From positions 379,666 to 443,665 of the forward strand of contig JAEPMI010000012.1 of assembly GCA_017644045.1 (NCBI GenBank): a DNA stretch of 64,000 nt, given 5' to 3'. The DNA comes from Deltaproteobacteria bacterium (lineage in GTDB: Bacteria > Myxococcota_A > Polyangia > Polyangiales > Houyiibacteriaceae). The notes below the pieces were generated by a model. That model did not search any database and had not been told where the DNA came from. It saw nothing but the letters and a program-made list of their open reading frames with translations. Below, piece after piece: positions 34,971-43,057 of this stretch (positions are counted from its first letter, which is position 1; the number at the start of each line of letters is the position of its first letter). A program made the translations under genes and the position numbers.

Positions 34971-35060
34971 CTACACCTCAGGGACGCTCTTGAGTTCTTT
35001 CCGAGTTCACATTGCAATGTGAACTCGGAAAGAACTCAAGAGCGTCCCTCGGGTGTAGAC
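34971..35060. repeat. Perfect 68-bp palindrome with flanking near-palindrome
   Basis: Bases 34981-35014 and 35015-35048 are exact inverted copies with no loop. The arm starts GGGACGCTCTTGAGTTC and ends CACATTG at the centre. Eight of ten flanking bases on each side also pair (CTACACCTCA against TCGGGTGTAG). CCTCGGGTGTAG recurs as a direct repeat at 35067. The arm shares GGGACG with the 27.9 and 53.0 kb elements but is otherwise different. There is no T-run, so it is not a standard terminator. It is probably a REP-like or miniature mobile element able to form a cruciform. Confidence 0.9.
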
Positions 35061-35090
35061 GTGCGCCTCGGGTGTAGGGGTGCCGGGGTG

Positions 35091-36377
35091 TCAGGGGGTG
35101 AGGGGCGGGAGCACTCGGTGGGGGGTGGCGACCAGGCGGTGGCGGCCCTGACCGACCTGATCTTGGCGGTCGTCGCCCCAGCACCAGACGGCGCCGTCCT
35201 CGGTGATCGCGCAGGTGTGTTGGACGCCAGCAGCCACGCGGACGACGCCCTCGAGCAGCACCGGCTCCATGGTTCGCGTCGTCCGGCGGTTGCCGTTGCC
35301 GAGCTGTCCCCGATGGTCGAGGCCCGCGCACCGCAGCTGCGGTCGTGGGGCGCCCGCGTCGGCTTCATCGACCGGCACGAGCGCGCAGCTGAAGCGCGCC
35401 CCGAGCGCCAGCACCGTCGCCCCCTCCACGCCGGTCATCTCCCTCGGCTCCACGATGGCGTCGTTCGCCGAGCCACGGCCGCGCGCCGCGAGCTGGTACG
35501 AGTCGTTGCGGCCCCAGCAGCGCACCCCCGACGTGCCGAGCGCGCAGACATGCGCCCAGCCGGACGCGAGGCCCACCACCCCGCCGAGTCCCTCCACCGG
35601 CGCCGGCTCCGAGCGGAACCCGGTCGGCGTCGAGAGGCTCCCATCGCCGAGCTGTCCCTCGAGGTTCTCCCCCCAGCACAGGACCTCGCCCGCCTCGGTC
35701 CGTGCGCAGCCGTGGTTCCCACCGACCACCAGCTCGAGCACTCGCTCGATGGGCACCGGCACCGGCTCCAGCCGTCGCGTGGTCGTCGCTTCGCCGAGCT
35801 GGCCCATGTGGTTGCGGCCCCAGCACACGACCTCGGCGTTCGCCCGCAGCGCGCACGTGTGGCCACCGCCCGCCGCGATCGCGACCGCGTCGTGGAGCCC
35901 CGCCACGGCGACCGGGGCGCGTCGGTCCTCGCCCTCGCCGTCGCCGAGCTGACCCCAGCCGCCGTGGCCCCAGCACCGCACGGTCCCGGCCGCTTCGAGC
36001 GCGCACACGTGAAAGGCACCGGCCGAGATTCGCACCGGGTCGGTCAGCCCCTCGACCACCGTCGGGGTCGCGCGCCGCACTCGATGCCCGACCTCCAGCG
36101 AAGGATCGCCGAGCTCGCCGAAGCGATTCGCGCCCCAACAGCGCACCTCGCCCAACCGAAGCACGCAGCTGCTCTCACCGGTGAGCGCCAGGTCCGGCTC
36201 TGCGACCGGCATGGGCAGCGGCGGCGGCCCCAGATCGACCCCCAGGTCCGGCGGTCCGAGGTCCGGCGGTCCGAGATCGGGCGCCCCGAGATCGACCCCC
36301 CCGTCCTCCTCCGCTTCGCGCCCGCGCTGCGCACCGGCGCAACCCACGAGCAGGATCAGCACCAGCCATCGCGTCAC
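35091..36377 (-). CDS. RCC1-repeat lipoprotein (seven-bladed size)
   Basis: A GTG at 36377 starts a lipoprotein signal (VTRWLVLILLVGCAGAQ). Next comes an unusual Asp-Leu-Gly-Pro-Pro repeat linker (LGAPDLGPPDLGPPDLG) and then about seven RCC1-like units with CWGANRFGELGDP, CWGHGGWGQLGDG and CWGRNHMGQLGE motifs. The 428-residue length suits a single seven-bladed propeller exposed outside the inner membrane. Cys residues pair within blades. It is one of three such proteins here. Its stop lies 31 bases from the 88-base palindrome. Function is not known; binding of a protein or carbohydrate partner is likely. Confidence 0.88.
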   Translation of the reverse strand: MTRWLVLILLVGCAGAQRGREAEEDGGVDLGAPDLGPPDLGPPDLGVDLGPPPLPMPVAEPDLALTGESSCVLRLGEVRCWGANRFGELGDPSLEVGHRVRRATPTVVEGLTDPVRISAGAFHVCALEAAGTVRCWGHGGWGQLGDGEGEDRRAPVAVAGLHDAVAIAAGGGHTCALRANAEVVCWGRNHMGQLGEATTTRRLEPVPVPIERVLELVVGGNHGCARTEAGEVLCWGENLEGQLGDGSLSTPTGFRSEPAPVEGLGGVVGLASGWAHVCALGTSGVRCWGRNDSYQLAARGRGSANDAIVEPREMTGVEGATVLALGARFSCALVPVDEADAGAPRPQLRCAGLDHRGQLGNGNRRTTRTMEPVLLEGVVRVAAGVQHTCAITEDGAVWCWGDDRQDQVGQGRHRLVATPHRVLPPLTP

Positions 36378-36452
36378 GCCGCGAGGGTGCCAAATCGCAC
36401 TCCCATCCGCACACAAAGCGGCCGGCCCTGGCGGTTTGGCGCGCCTGGTCCC

Positions 36453-37061
36453 ATGGTTCGGCCCATGCGCCGCCACGCCCCCGCCACGGTTCGAAACCGC
36501 GACCCGATCCTGGCGGTCCTGAAGCGGGTCCTCCCCGATCACGGCCGCGTGCTCGAGATCGCCGCCGGGTCCGGCGAGCACGCCGTCCATTTCGCGAGCG
36601 CCCTCCCGCACCTCGAGTGGCAGCCGACCGACCCCGATCCCGACGCGCGCGCCAGCATCGACGCCTACCGCGCCGAGGCCGAGCTCCCCAACCTGCGCGC
36701 GGCCCTCATGCTCGACGCGTCCAGCCACACCTGGCCCATCGCTCAGGCCGCCGCCGTCGTCGCCATCAACATGATCCACATCTCGCCGATCGAGGCGAGC
36801 GAGGGCCTGATGCGCGGGGCTGGCGCGCTGCTCGCCGATGGCGCGCCGCTCGTCACCTACGGCCCCTACAAGGTCGACGACACCCACACGGCGCCGAGCA
36901 ACGAGGCCTTCGACTGCAGCCTCCGCTCGCGCGACCCGCGGTGGGGCGTGCGCGACATCGCCGCGCTCGAGAAGCTCGCCGAGCCGCACGGCCTGGTGCT
37001 CACCGAGCGCGTCCCGATGCCCGCGAACAACTTCACGCTCGTCTGGCACAAACGCTCGTGA
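36453..37061 (+). CDS. DUF938 SAM-dependent methyltransferase-like protein
   Basis: The 202-residue protein (ATG at 36453; 36465 is the alternative) shows the class I methyltransferase motif I in VLEIAAGSGEHAVHF. Motif II is WQPTDPDPDA and a later strand reads VVAINMIHISP. These are hallmarks of DUF938 proteins, widespread putative methyltransferases of unknown substrate. NNFTLVWHKR at the end matches the family. It is cytoplasmic. The EamA transporter gene begins inside its stop codon (GTGA), so the two are translated together. Confidence 0.85.
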   Translation: MVRPMRRHAPATVRNRDPILAVLKRVLPDHGRVLEIAAGSGEHAVHFASALPHLEWQPTDPDPDARASIDAYRAEAELPNLRAALMLDASSHTWPIAQAAAVVAINMIHISPIEASEGLMRGAGALLADGAPLVTYGPYKVDDTHTAPSNEAFDCSLRSRDPRWGVRDIAALEKLAEPHGLVLTERVPMPANNFTLVWHKRS

Positions 37062-37945
37062 GCCGGGTGCGGCGCGGACCGCTCCTGATGTTCGGAGCCA
37101 CCGCGGCGTTCACCATCATGGTCGGCGCGGTGAAGCTGGCGCGCGAGGAGCTCGGACCGCTCGAGATCATCCTCTGGCGCAGCGCCGTCAGCATGCCGAT
37201 CGCGTTCGTGCTCGCCACGCGCGTCGGCCTGCGCTTCCACAACCCGAAGGTGCTCGCCTTCCGGGTTCTCTTCGGTTTCGCCGCCATGCTCGGCTTCTTC
37301 ACCGCGGCCAAGGGTCTCGCGCTCGGCGACCTCGCGATCATCGGTCGCACTCAGCCGATCCTGGTCGCGCTCATGGCGCCGCTCTGGCTCGGCCGAAGCG
37401 AGCGCTCGACCGGACTCCTGTGGGTGCTGCTCATCGCCGGCATGGCCGGATGCGCGCTCATCGTGGGTCCGGAGCTCCAGGTCGGCTCCACCTTCGGGCT
37501 CTGGGCGCTCGGCGCCGCCTGCGCGTCGGCGATGGCCCACCTCGCCGTGCGTCGACTCGGGGCCACCGACCACCCCTACGTGATCGTCTTCGCGCTCCAG
37601 GCATCGGTGGGGGTGCTCGCGCTCTTCGGCATCCTGGCGATGCACGGCCAGCTCCCCGGTTGGCCGCCCGCGCATCTCATCGGGCCGCTCGTGCTCACCG
37701 GCGTGATGGCCATCGCGGGTCAGCTCTGCCTGACCCACGCCTACAAGATCGAGAAGGCGTCGACGGTGGCCGCCGCGAGCTACGCCGCGCCGGTCTTCGG
37801 CATGCTCGCGGACCTGGTCGTGTGGGGCGCCCTCCCCTCGGCCTGGGCGCTCGCGGGCGGTGTGCTGGTCGTCGGCGCGGGGCTGGTGCTCGTCTTCGGC
37901 CCCGCGACCAACGTCGAGGACGACGGCGATCAGCCGCCGACGTAG
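37058..37945 (+). CDS. EamA/DMT-family transporter
   Basis: The GTG at 37058 overlaps the upstream stop. The 295-residue protein has about ten hydrophobic segments in two EamA repeats. The first contains LREELGPLEIILWRSAVS-like spacing and KGLALGDLAIIGRTQPILVA. The second contains GQLCLTHAYKIEKASTVAA and APVFGMLADLVVWG. DMT-family proteins of this kind export metabolites or amino-acid-like compounds, and the substrate is unknown. Its last 16 bases overlap the convergent cation-exchanger gene, leaving no room for a separate terminator. Confidence 0.88.
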   Translation: MSRVRRGPLLMFGATAAFTIMVGAVKLAREELGPLEIILWRSAVSMPIAFVLATRVGLRFHNPKVLAFRVLFGFAAMLGFFTAAKGLALGDLAIIGRTQPILVALMAPLWLGRSERSTGLLWVLLIAGMAGCALIVGPELQVGSTFGLWALGAACASAMAHLAVRRLGATDHPYVIVFALQASVGVLALFGILAMHGQLPGWPPAHLIGPLVLTGVMAIAGQLCLTHAYKIEKASTVAAASYAAPVFGMLADLVVWGALPSAWALAGGVLVVGAGLVLVFGPATNVEDDGDQPPT

Positions 37946-38895
37946 AGATACACGCCGACCACGTAGCCGACGTAGATCAGCACGAGCAACGCGCCCCGTT
38001 TGCGCCCGACCTGACGGTAGGGACGGAGCGCGCGCGCCAGGATCCACAGCAGCATCGACACGCCGATCATGAGCGGGATGTCGAGGCGCATCACCAGCGG
38101 CTCCGCGTGTCCCGGTCGAATCACGCCGGGCAGGCCGAGCACGCCGAGGGTGTTGAAGACGTTCGAGCCGACCACGTTGCCGACCGCGATGTCGTGCTCG
38201 CCGCGCTTGGCCGCGACGAGCGTCGCCGCGAGCTCCGGCAGGCTCGTGCCGAAGGCGACCACCGTCAGGCCGATGACGCGCTCGGAGACCCCGAAGAAGG
38301 TCGCGACCTCCGTCGCGCCCCAGACGAGCAGCTCCGACGACGCGAGCAGCGCGCCGAGCCCCACGACGATCCACAGGATCGCGACGCCGGTGCTCATTCC
38401 GTCGGGCAGCTCGTCGAGCTCCGGTGGAGGCTCGTCCGAGTCCTGTAGACCCTCGCGGACCACGAAGACGATCATGACGAAGAGCCCCGCGAGCAGCAGG
38501 ATGCCGTCGATGCGGCCGAGCTCGCCGTCCCACATGAGCCCGGCCGCGAAGATCATCACCACGATCATCACGGGCAGCTCGCGCCCGATGACCTTCTGGT
38601 GGATGTGCAGCGGGTTCACCATCGCGGCGAGCCCCAGCACGAGCGCGATGTTGGCGATGTTGGACCCGACCGCGTTGCCGATCGAGAGGTTCGCGACCCC
38701 GTTGTAGGCCGCGACGCTCGAGACCAGCATCTCCGGCGCCGAGGTGCCGAAGCCGACGATGGTCAGGCCGATGACGAGCGGGGAGACGCCGCTGTTGTGC
38801 GCGACCGCGGCCGCGCCGATGACGAAACGGTCCGCTGCCCAGACCAGCGCGATGAAGCCGCCGAGGACGGCGAGGACGGGGTAGAGGATCTCCAA
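37930..38895 (-). CDS. yrbG: Calcium/sodium antiporter family (YrbG-like)
   Basis: The 321-residue inner-membrane protein has ten or eleven hydrophobic segments. The two alpha-repeats diagnostic of Ca2+:cation antiporters are GLTIVGFGTSAPEMLVS with SIGNAVGSNIANI, and GLTVVAFGTSLPELAAT with AVGNVVGSNVFNT. The two motif Glu residues that bind Ca2+ are present. The central cytoplasmic loop is acidic (DSDEPPPELDELPDG). It should exchange Ca2+ for Na+ or H+. The Nramp-like gene lies upstream on the same strand, its stop 3 bases away, so the two cation transporters probably share a transcript. Confidence 0.92.
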   Translation of the reverse strand: MEILYPVLAVLGGFIALVWAADRFVIGAAAVAHNSGVSPLVIGLTIVGFGTSAPEMLVSSVAAYNGVANLSIGNAVGSNIANIALVLGLAAMVNPLHIHQKVIGRELPVMIVVMIFAAGLMWDGELGRIDGILLLAGLFVMIVFVVREGLQDSDEPPPELDELPDGMSTGVAILWIVVGLGALLASSELLVWGATEVATFFGVSERVIGLTVVAFGTSLPELAATLVAAKRGEHDIAVGNVVGSNVFNTLGVLGLPGVIRPGHAEPLVMRLDIPLMIGVSMLLWILARALRPYRQVGRKRGALLVLIYVGYVVGVYLYVGG

Positions 38896-38898
38896 AAT

Positions 38899-40167
38899 TC
38901 AGCCGAACCGAAGGGCCAGGTAGTACAACGCAAAGCCCGTTTGCGCCACGATCCCCACCCAGCTGGCCAAGCGGAGCCCCGCGGAGGGCCGACCTTCTTC
39001 GGGAACCTCCGCGCCGGTGATCGCTCGGTGATTGAGCAGCGAGAGCAGCGGTGCGGTCAAGAAGCTGAGGGTCGTCGCGAGGTCCACCATGTCGCCGAGC
39101 GAGCGCAGCGCGAAGTGCAGGACCAGGAGCGACCCCACGAAGAGCACGGCGACGGCCCCCCAGAAGACCCGGCGGTCCCCGTCGCCCCTGCCTTCGCCGG
39201 GGACCTCGTCGCTTCGGAAGCGGTCGGCGAGCACCGAGAGCGCGCGAGGGAAGCCGTCGACGACGGTCAACGTGGTCGAGAACATCACCAGGAACGCGGC
39301 GGCGCCGATGATCGGCTTGCTCCAGGCTCCCAACGTATCGGCGTAGAGAGAGACGAGCTGCGCGCCGAAAGCCGCCGGCTGGGCCTCGAGCGTCGCGCCC
39401 CGCATGACGGCCGCCCCGAGCACCAGGAAGCAGAGCGCGAGCACCACCGTGCCGAGGTAGCCGACGTGGAAGTCGAAGATGGCGCCGCGAACGGTGGGCG
39501 TGTCGCCCGTCTGCTTGCCGCGGGCGAGCGTCCAGAGCGACTGCCACACCGCGACGTCGATCGCGCTCGGCATCCACCCCACGAGCGCCGCGATGAAGAG
39601 GATGTCGGTCTTCTCGAAGGCGCCGAAGTCCGGCCACAAGGGCCCGGAGACGCGTGGCAGCGCCATCGCGGTCGCCACGAGCGTCGCCAGCGTGAAGAGA
39701 GCCACGGCCCCCTTGGTCACCGTGTCGAGCCAGCGATACTGACCGATCGCCGTGAGGCCCGCGCAGATCGCGAGCAGGATGCCGGTGGCCACGATCGGTG
39801 AGAGCGGGAGCCCGGTGATGCTCAGGAACACGCCCGCGGTGACCACCGCGACCGCGGCCTGCACGGTGAGCATCGTCCCGAGCGTGACCAGGAGATAGAG
39901 CCCCAGCGCCGGCTTGCCGCGCCGCCGATAGCCCTGGAGCAGCGAGGTCCCGGTCGCGGCCGCGTACTGCGGGCCGAAGCGGAACGCCGGATACTTCAGC
40001 GCGTTGGCCACCAACACGAAGCCGATCAACGCGAGCCCATAGCTCGCGCCCGCGCGCGTCGACTGCACGAGATGCGAGACGCCCACGGCGGCGCCCGCGA
40101 AGAGGATCCCCGGCCCGACCGAGCGCCACAGCGAGGGCTGGGCACCTTCCGAAGCGATGTCGCTCAC
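38899..40167 (-). CDS. Divergent Nramp-family metal transporter
   Basis: The 422-residue protein has ~11 hydrophobic segments and begins VGPGILFAGAAVGVSHLVQS, the Nramp helix-1 position. The canonical metal motif DPGN is absent (it reads GVSH), and the helix-6 MPH motif is replaced by MPSAID. That places it in the divergent Nramp branches rather than among Mn/Fe transporters. Proteins with this helix-1 pattern are common in proteobacteria, and their substrates are poorly known. It starts at a GTG one base after the stop of the gene upstream and is followed by the Ca2+ antiporter gene. Confidence 0.82.
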   Translation of the reverse strand: MSDIASEGAQPSLWRSVGPGILFAGAAVGVSHLVQSTRAGASYGLALIGFVLVANALKYPAFRFGPQYAAATGTSLLQGYRRRGKPALGLYLLVTLGTMLTVQAAVAVVTAGVFLSITGLPLSPIVATGILLAICAGLTAIGQYRWLDTVTKGAVALFTLATLVATAMALPRVSGPLWPDFGAFEKTDILFIAALVGWMPSAIDVAVWQSLWTLARGKQTGDTPTVRGAIFDFHVGYLGTVVLALCFLVLGAAVMRGATLEAQPAAFGAQLVSLYADTLGAWSKPIIGAAAFLVMFSTTLTVVDGFPRALSVLADRFRSDEVPGEGRGDGDRRVFWGAVAVLFVGSLLVLHFALRSLGDMVDLATTLSFLTAPLLSLLNHRAITGAEVPEEGRPSAGLRLASWVGIVAQTGFALYYLALRFG

Positions 40168-40168
40168 G

Positions 40169-40744
40169 TCACTCGCCGGTGATCTCGTCCCACTTGGGCG
40201 GCTGCATGTCCGGGCCGACCTCGACCACGCGCTGACGGACCACCACTCGGGTCACGTCGCTGGTCTCGGAGACGTTGAGTCGCTTACCGAAGCGCTTCGC
40301 GAAGACGGCGGCGCCACCACGCGCTGGGAGCGGGTGCGCGACCCACTCGATCGTGCCGTCCTTCGCGCGGTGCTGACCGCCGAGGAGGCGTGCGCCGATC
40401 GCCGGGTGGTCGGGCTGCTGGGCATCGCTCACGCGGTCGGTCACCGAGACGCAGACCATCCCTCCGTCCACCCCGTAGATACGGTTGCGGGTCCAGATTT
40501 CGATGGCCCGCCAGGGGCCGGCCAGAAGCGAAGGAGTACCTGCTTCGCGGACCTGCTCGATGTCCAGGGCCACGTCCTCGGCCGACGGCCCCTTCCCTCG
40601 GGTGGTGGTCGCCACCTTCTTCTTGGGCGCTGCGTCGACCACGGTGTCCCCGGCCTCTGCCGTCGGGGGATCGGCCATCGAAACCCGCTTGGTGGGCTCG
40701 GCGAAGCCTCGATGGGTGGAGCGGTCCTTCTTCTTCTGGGCCAT
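40169..40744 (-). CDS. Hypothetical protein upstream of the Nramp gene
   Basis: The 191-residue protein has a Lys/Arg-rich, low-complexity N-terminus (MAQKKKDRSTHRGF). The C-terminal half is an ordered domain containing AIEIWTRNRIYGVDGGMVC, RLLGGQHRAKDG and GGAAVFAKRFGKRL. There is no signal or membrane segment. The one-base gap to the Nramp start indicates one operon of hypothetical protein, Nramp and Ca2+ antiporter. It diverges from the HMG-CoA synthase gene across ~200 bases. I do not recognise a family. Confidence 0.6.
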   Translation of the reverse strand: MAQKKKDRSTHRGFAEPTKRVSMADPPTAEAGDTVVDAAPKKKVATTTRGKGPSAEDVALDIEQVREAGTPSLLAGPWRAIEIWTRNRIYGVDGGMVCVSVTDRVSDAQQPDHPAIGARLLGGQHRAKDGTIEWVAHPLPARGGAAVFAKRFGKRLNVSETSDVTRVVVRQRVVEVGPDMQPPKWDEITGE

Positions 40745-40948
40745 CGAGCGCGAGAGTACTCAATCTCCATCGGCGCGTCGCCGTCACCGGCGGGTCGACC
40801 CCGGAACAGAACGTGTTCATCGGGCCCGCACGCCCGTTCAGCGCATGTGAACGCGGCTCACCGTGTTTGGTGCGCCAGCTCACGACGACCCGGCGCAAGG
40901 TCCCGCTCCGAGGCCCCCGTTCGGGCGGCCGAGAAAGGACCACCCGTC

Positions 40949-42070
<1,122 letters not shown>

Positions 42071-42091
42071 GACCGAGGTAGAGCCGCACGA

Positions 42092-42122
42092 AACGCCCCC
42101 GATCCGCGTGATCGGGGGCGTT
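42092..42122 (+). terminator. Hairpin terminator of mvaS
   Basis: The arms AACGCCCCCGAT and ATCGGGGGCGTT pair over 12 bases around a 7-base loop, 22 bases after the stop codon. The following sequence TTGCTGTTT is only moderately T-rich. Confidence 0.78.
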
Positions 42123-42128
42123 GCTGTT

Positions 42129-42237
42129 TGGGGCGAGGGTCAGGGCGAGGGAGCGCGCCTTCGGCTCGCTGGGCTCCGTCGTCGTCGCCGCAGGCGGCCA
42201 GGGCGAGGGCGGCGCAGAGAATGGTCGCGTGCTTCAT
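42129..42237 (-). pseudogene. Orphan lipoprotein signal sequence (truncated gene remnant)
   Basis: Reading the minus strand from an ATG at 42237 gives a clear lipoprotein signal (MKHATILCAALALAACGDDD). The frame then enters Pro/Arg-rich codons made from a CCCTCGCCC tract, the antisense of the mvaS terminator, and finally mvaS itself in antisense, without a stop until far inside. The signal looks real and the continuation does not. A lipoprotein gene may have lost its body, leaving its 5' end joined to a C-rich 3' tract. Confidence 0.45.
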
Positions 42238-42246
42238 GACCGCCAC

Positions 42247-42555
42247 CGTCGCGGCGGCGCCGCGCCGCGGACATGGTCAATTTCGTCCCGAGTGGTGCCG
42301 TTACCGGCGGACAACGAATTGCCCATGGTCAGCGTCGGGGGCTCTCGACGAGTCTGGATCTCGCCCGGCGTCGTCCCCACTCGACGTCGAGCAGCGGGCG
42401 CGATCTCGATCGCGCCCGATCTAATTCTGCCGGGGGGATTTTGCGAAAATCCCCCAACTCGTCGCGAGTGAATCGCTCCTCGTTTCCCCGAAAAGCTGAA
42501 GGTCTCGCGGCGTTGCCGCTCGGTGCGTCCTCGCGCTTCGCGCTGCGTCCTCCGC
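42247..42555. other. Non-coding stretch with two hairpins
   Basis: I see no credible gene here. It contains two perfect inverted repeats: GGGCGCGAT/ATCGCGCCC at 42396-42417 (4-base loop) and GGGGGATTTT/AAAATCCCCC at 42433-42455 (GCG loop). The second is AT-containing in a GC-rich setting and could be an operator or an attenuator-like structure. Confidence 0.5.
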
Positions 42556-42969
42556 CTATACGATGGGCTCGAGGAGGCGGCGCCAGATGGTTCGGCCGCC
42601 GGGGACGCTGCCCACGAGGGTGTCGGCGAGGTCCCAGTAGTCGCGCTGGTGACGAATGGCGCCGTCAGCCATTCGGAGGTGGGATGTGCCGTCGAACTGC
42701 AGACTCGGGCCGAGCGGTGGCGAGAAGGCCATGCGCCAGACCAGGAGCCCAGAGTCGCCTCCGTCGATGGCGTCCTCGATGTCCAGCTCGAGGCCGCGAG
42801 CCATCTTCAGGAAGCGCCCCGTGACCCGACCGAAGGCGTCGATGCCCTGGGTCTCCTGGAGCGGATCGCGGAAGTGGATGTCCCGGTGATAGTGGCTCAG
42901 GAGCTGCGGCAAGGCCTTCCGGTCGCGGGCGGCGGCCTTCCAGGCGGCGGCGAGGGCGTCGATGTCCAT
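42556..42969 (-). CDS. NTF2/SnoaL-like fold protein
   Basis: The 137-residue protein has the layout of the NTF2-like superfamily: an N-terminal helix (IDALAAAWKAAARD), the HFRDPLQETQGIDAF strand-turn, VWRMAFSPP and DYWDLADTLVGS. Members include small isomerases, cyclases and ligand-binding proteins. The His-Asp of YHRDIHFRDP lies in the pocket region used by enzymatic members, but no activity can be assigned. It is cytoplasmic, starts at the ATG at 42969 and diverges from a Ser/Thr kinase gene with 88 bases between starts. Confidence 0.78.
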   Translation of the reverse strand: MDIDALAAAWKAAARDRKALPQLLSHYHRDIHFRDPLQETQGIDAFGRVTGRFLKMARGLELDIEDAIDGGDSGLLVWRMAFSPPLGPSLQFDGTSHLRMADGAIRHQRDYWDLADTLVGSVPGGRTIWRRLLEPIV

Positions 42970-43057
42970 GGGAGGCGAGTATGGCCCGACGTTGCGTGGC
43001 GGCCATGACCTCCGAGGTCATCTCTCGCCCACCCTCCCCGCGTGGTAGCGTCTGCGC

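Noticed and set aside
34971-35060. The 68-bp palindrome as a plain bidirectional terminator
   Set aside because: It lacks T-runs, is far longer than terminator stems here (12-19 bp) and has no loop.
33756-37061. 1101-codon open frame on the plus strand
   Set aside because: Only the last ~200 codons (DUF938) are real. The rest runs antisense or out of frame to the glycosyltransferase and RCC1 genes and is low-complexity Arg/Ala/Pro, a GC-content artefact.
36866-40129. 1087-codon open frame on the minus strand
   Set aside because: It runs antisense to DUF938/EamA and in a wrong frame over the two transporter genes; its composition is Arg/Gly/Ala-rich without domains.
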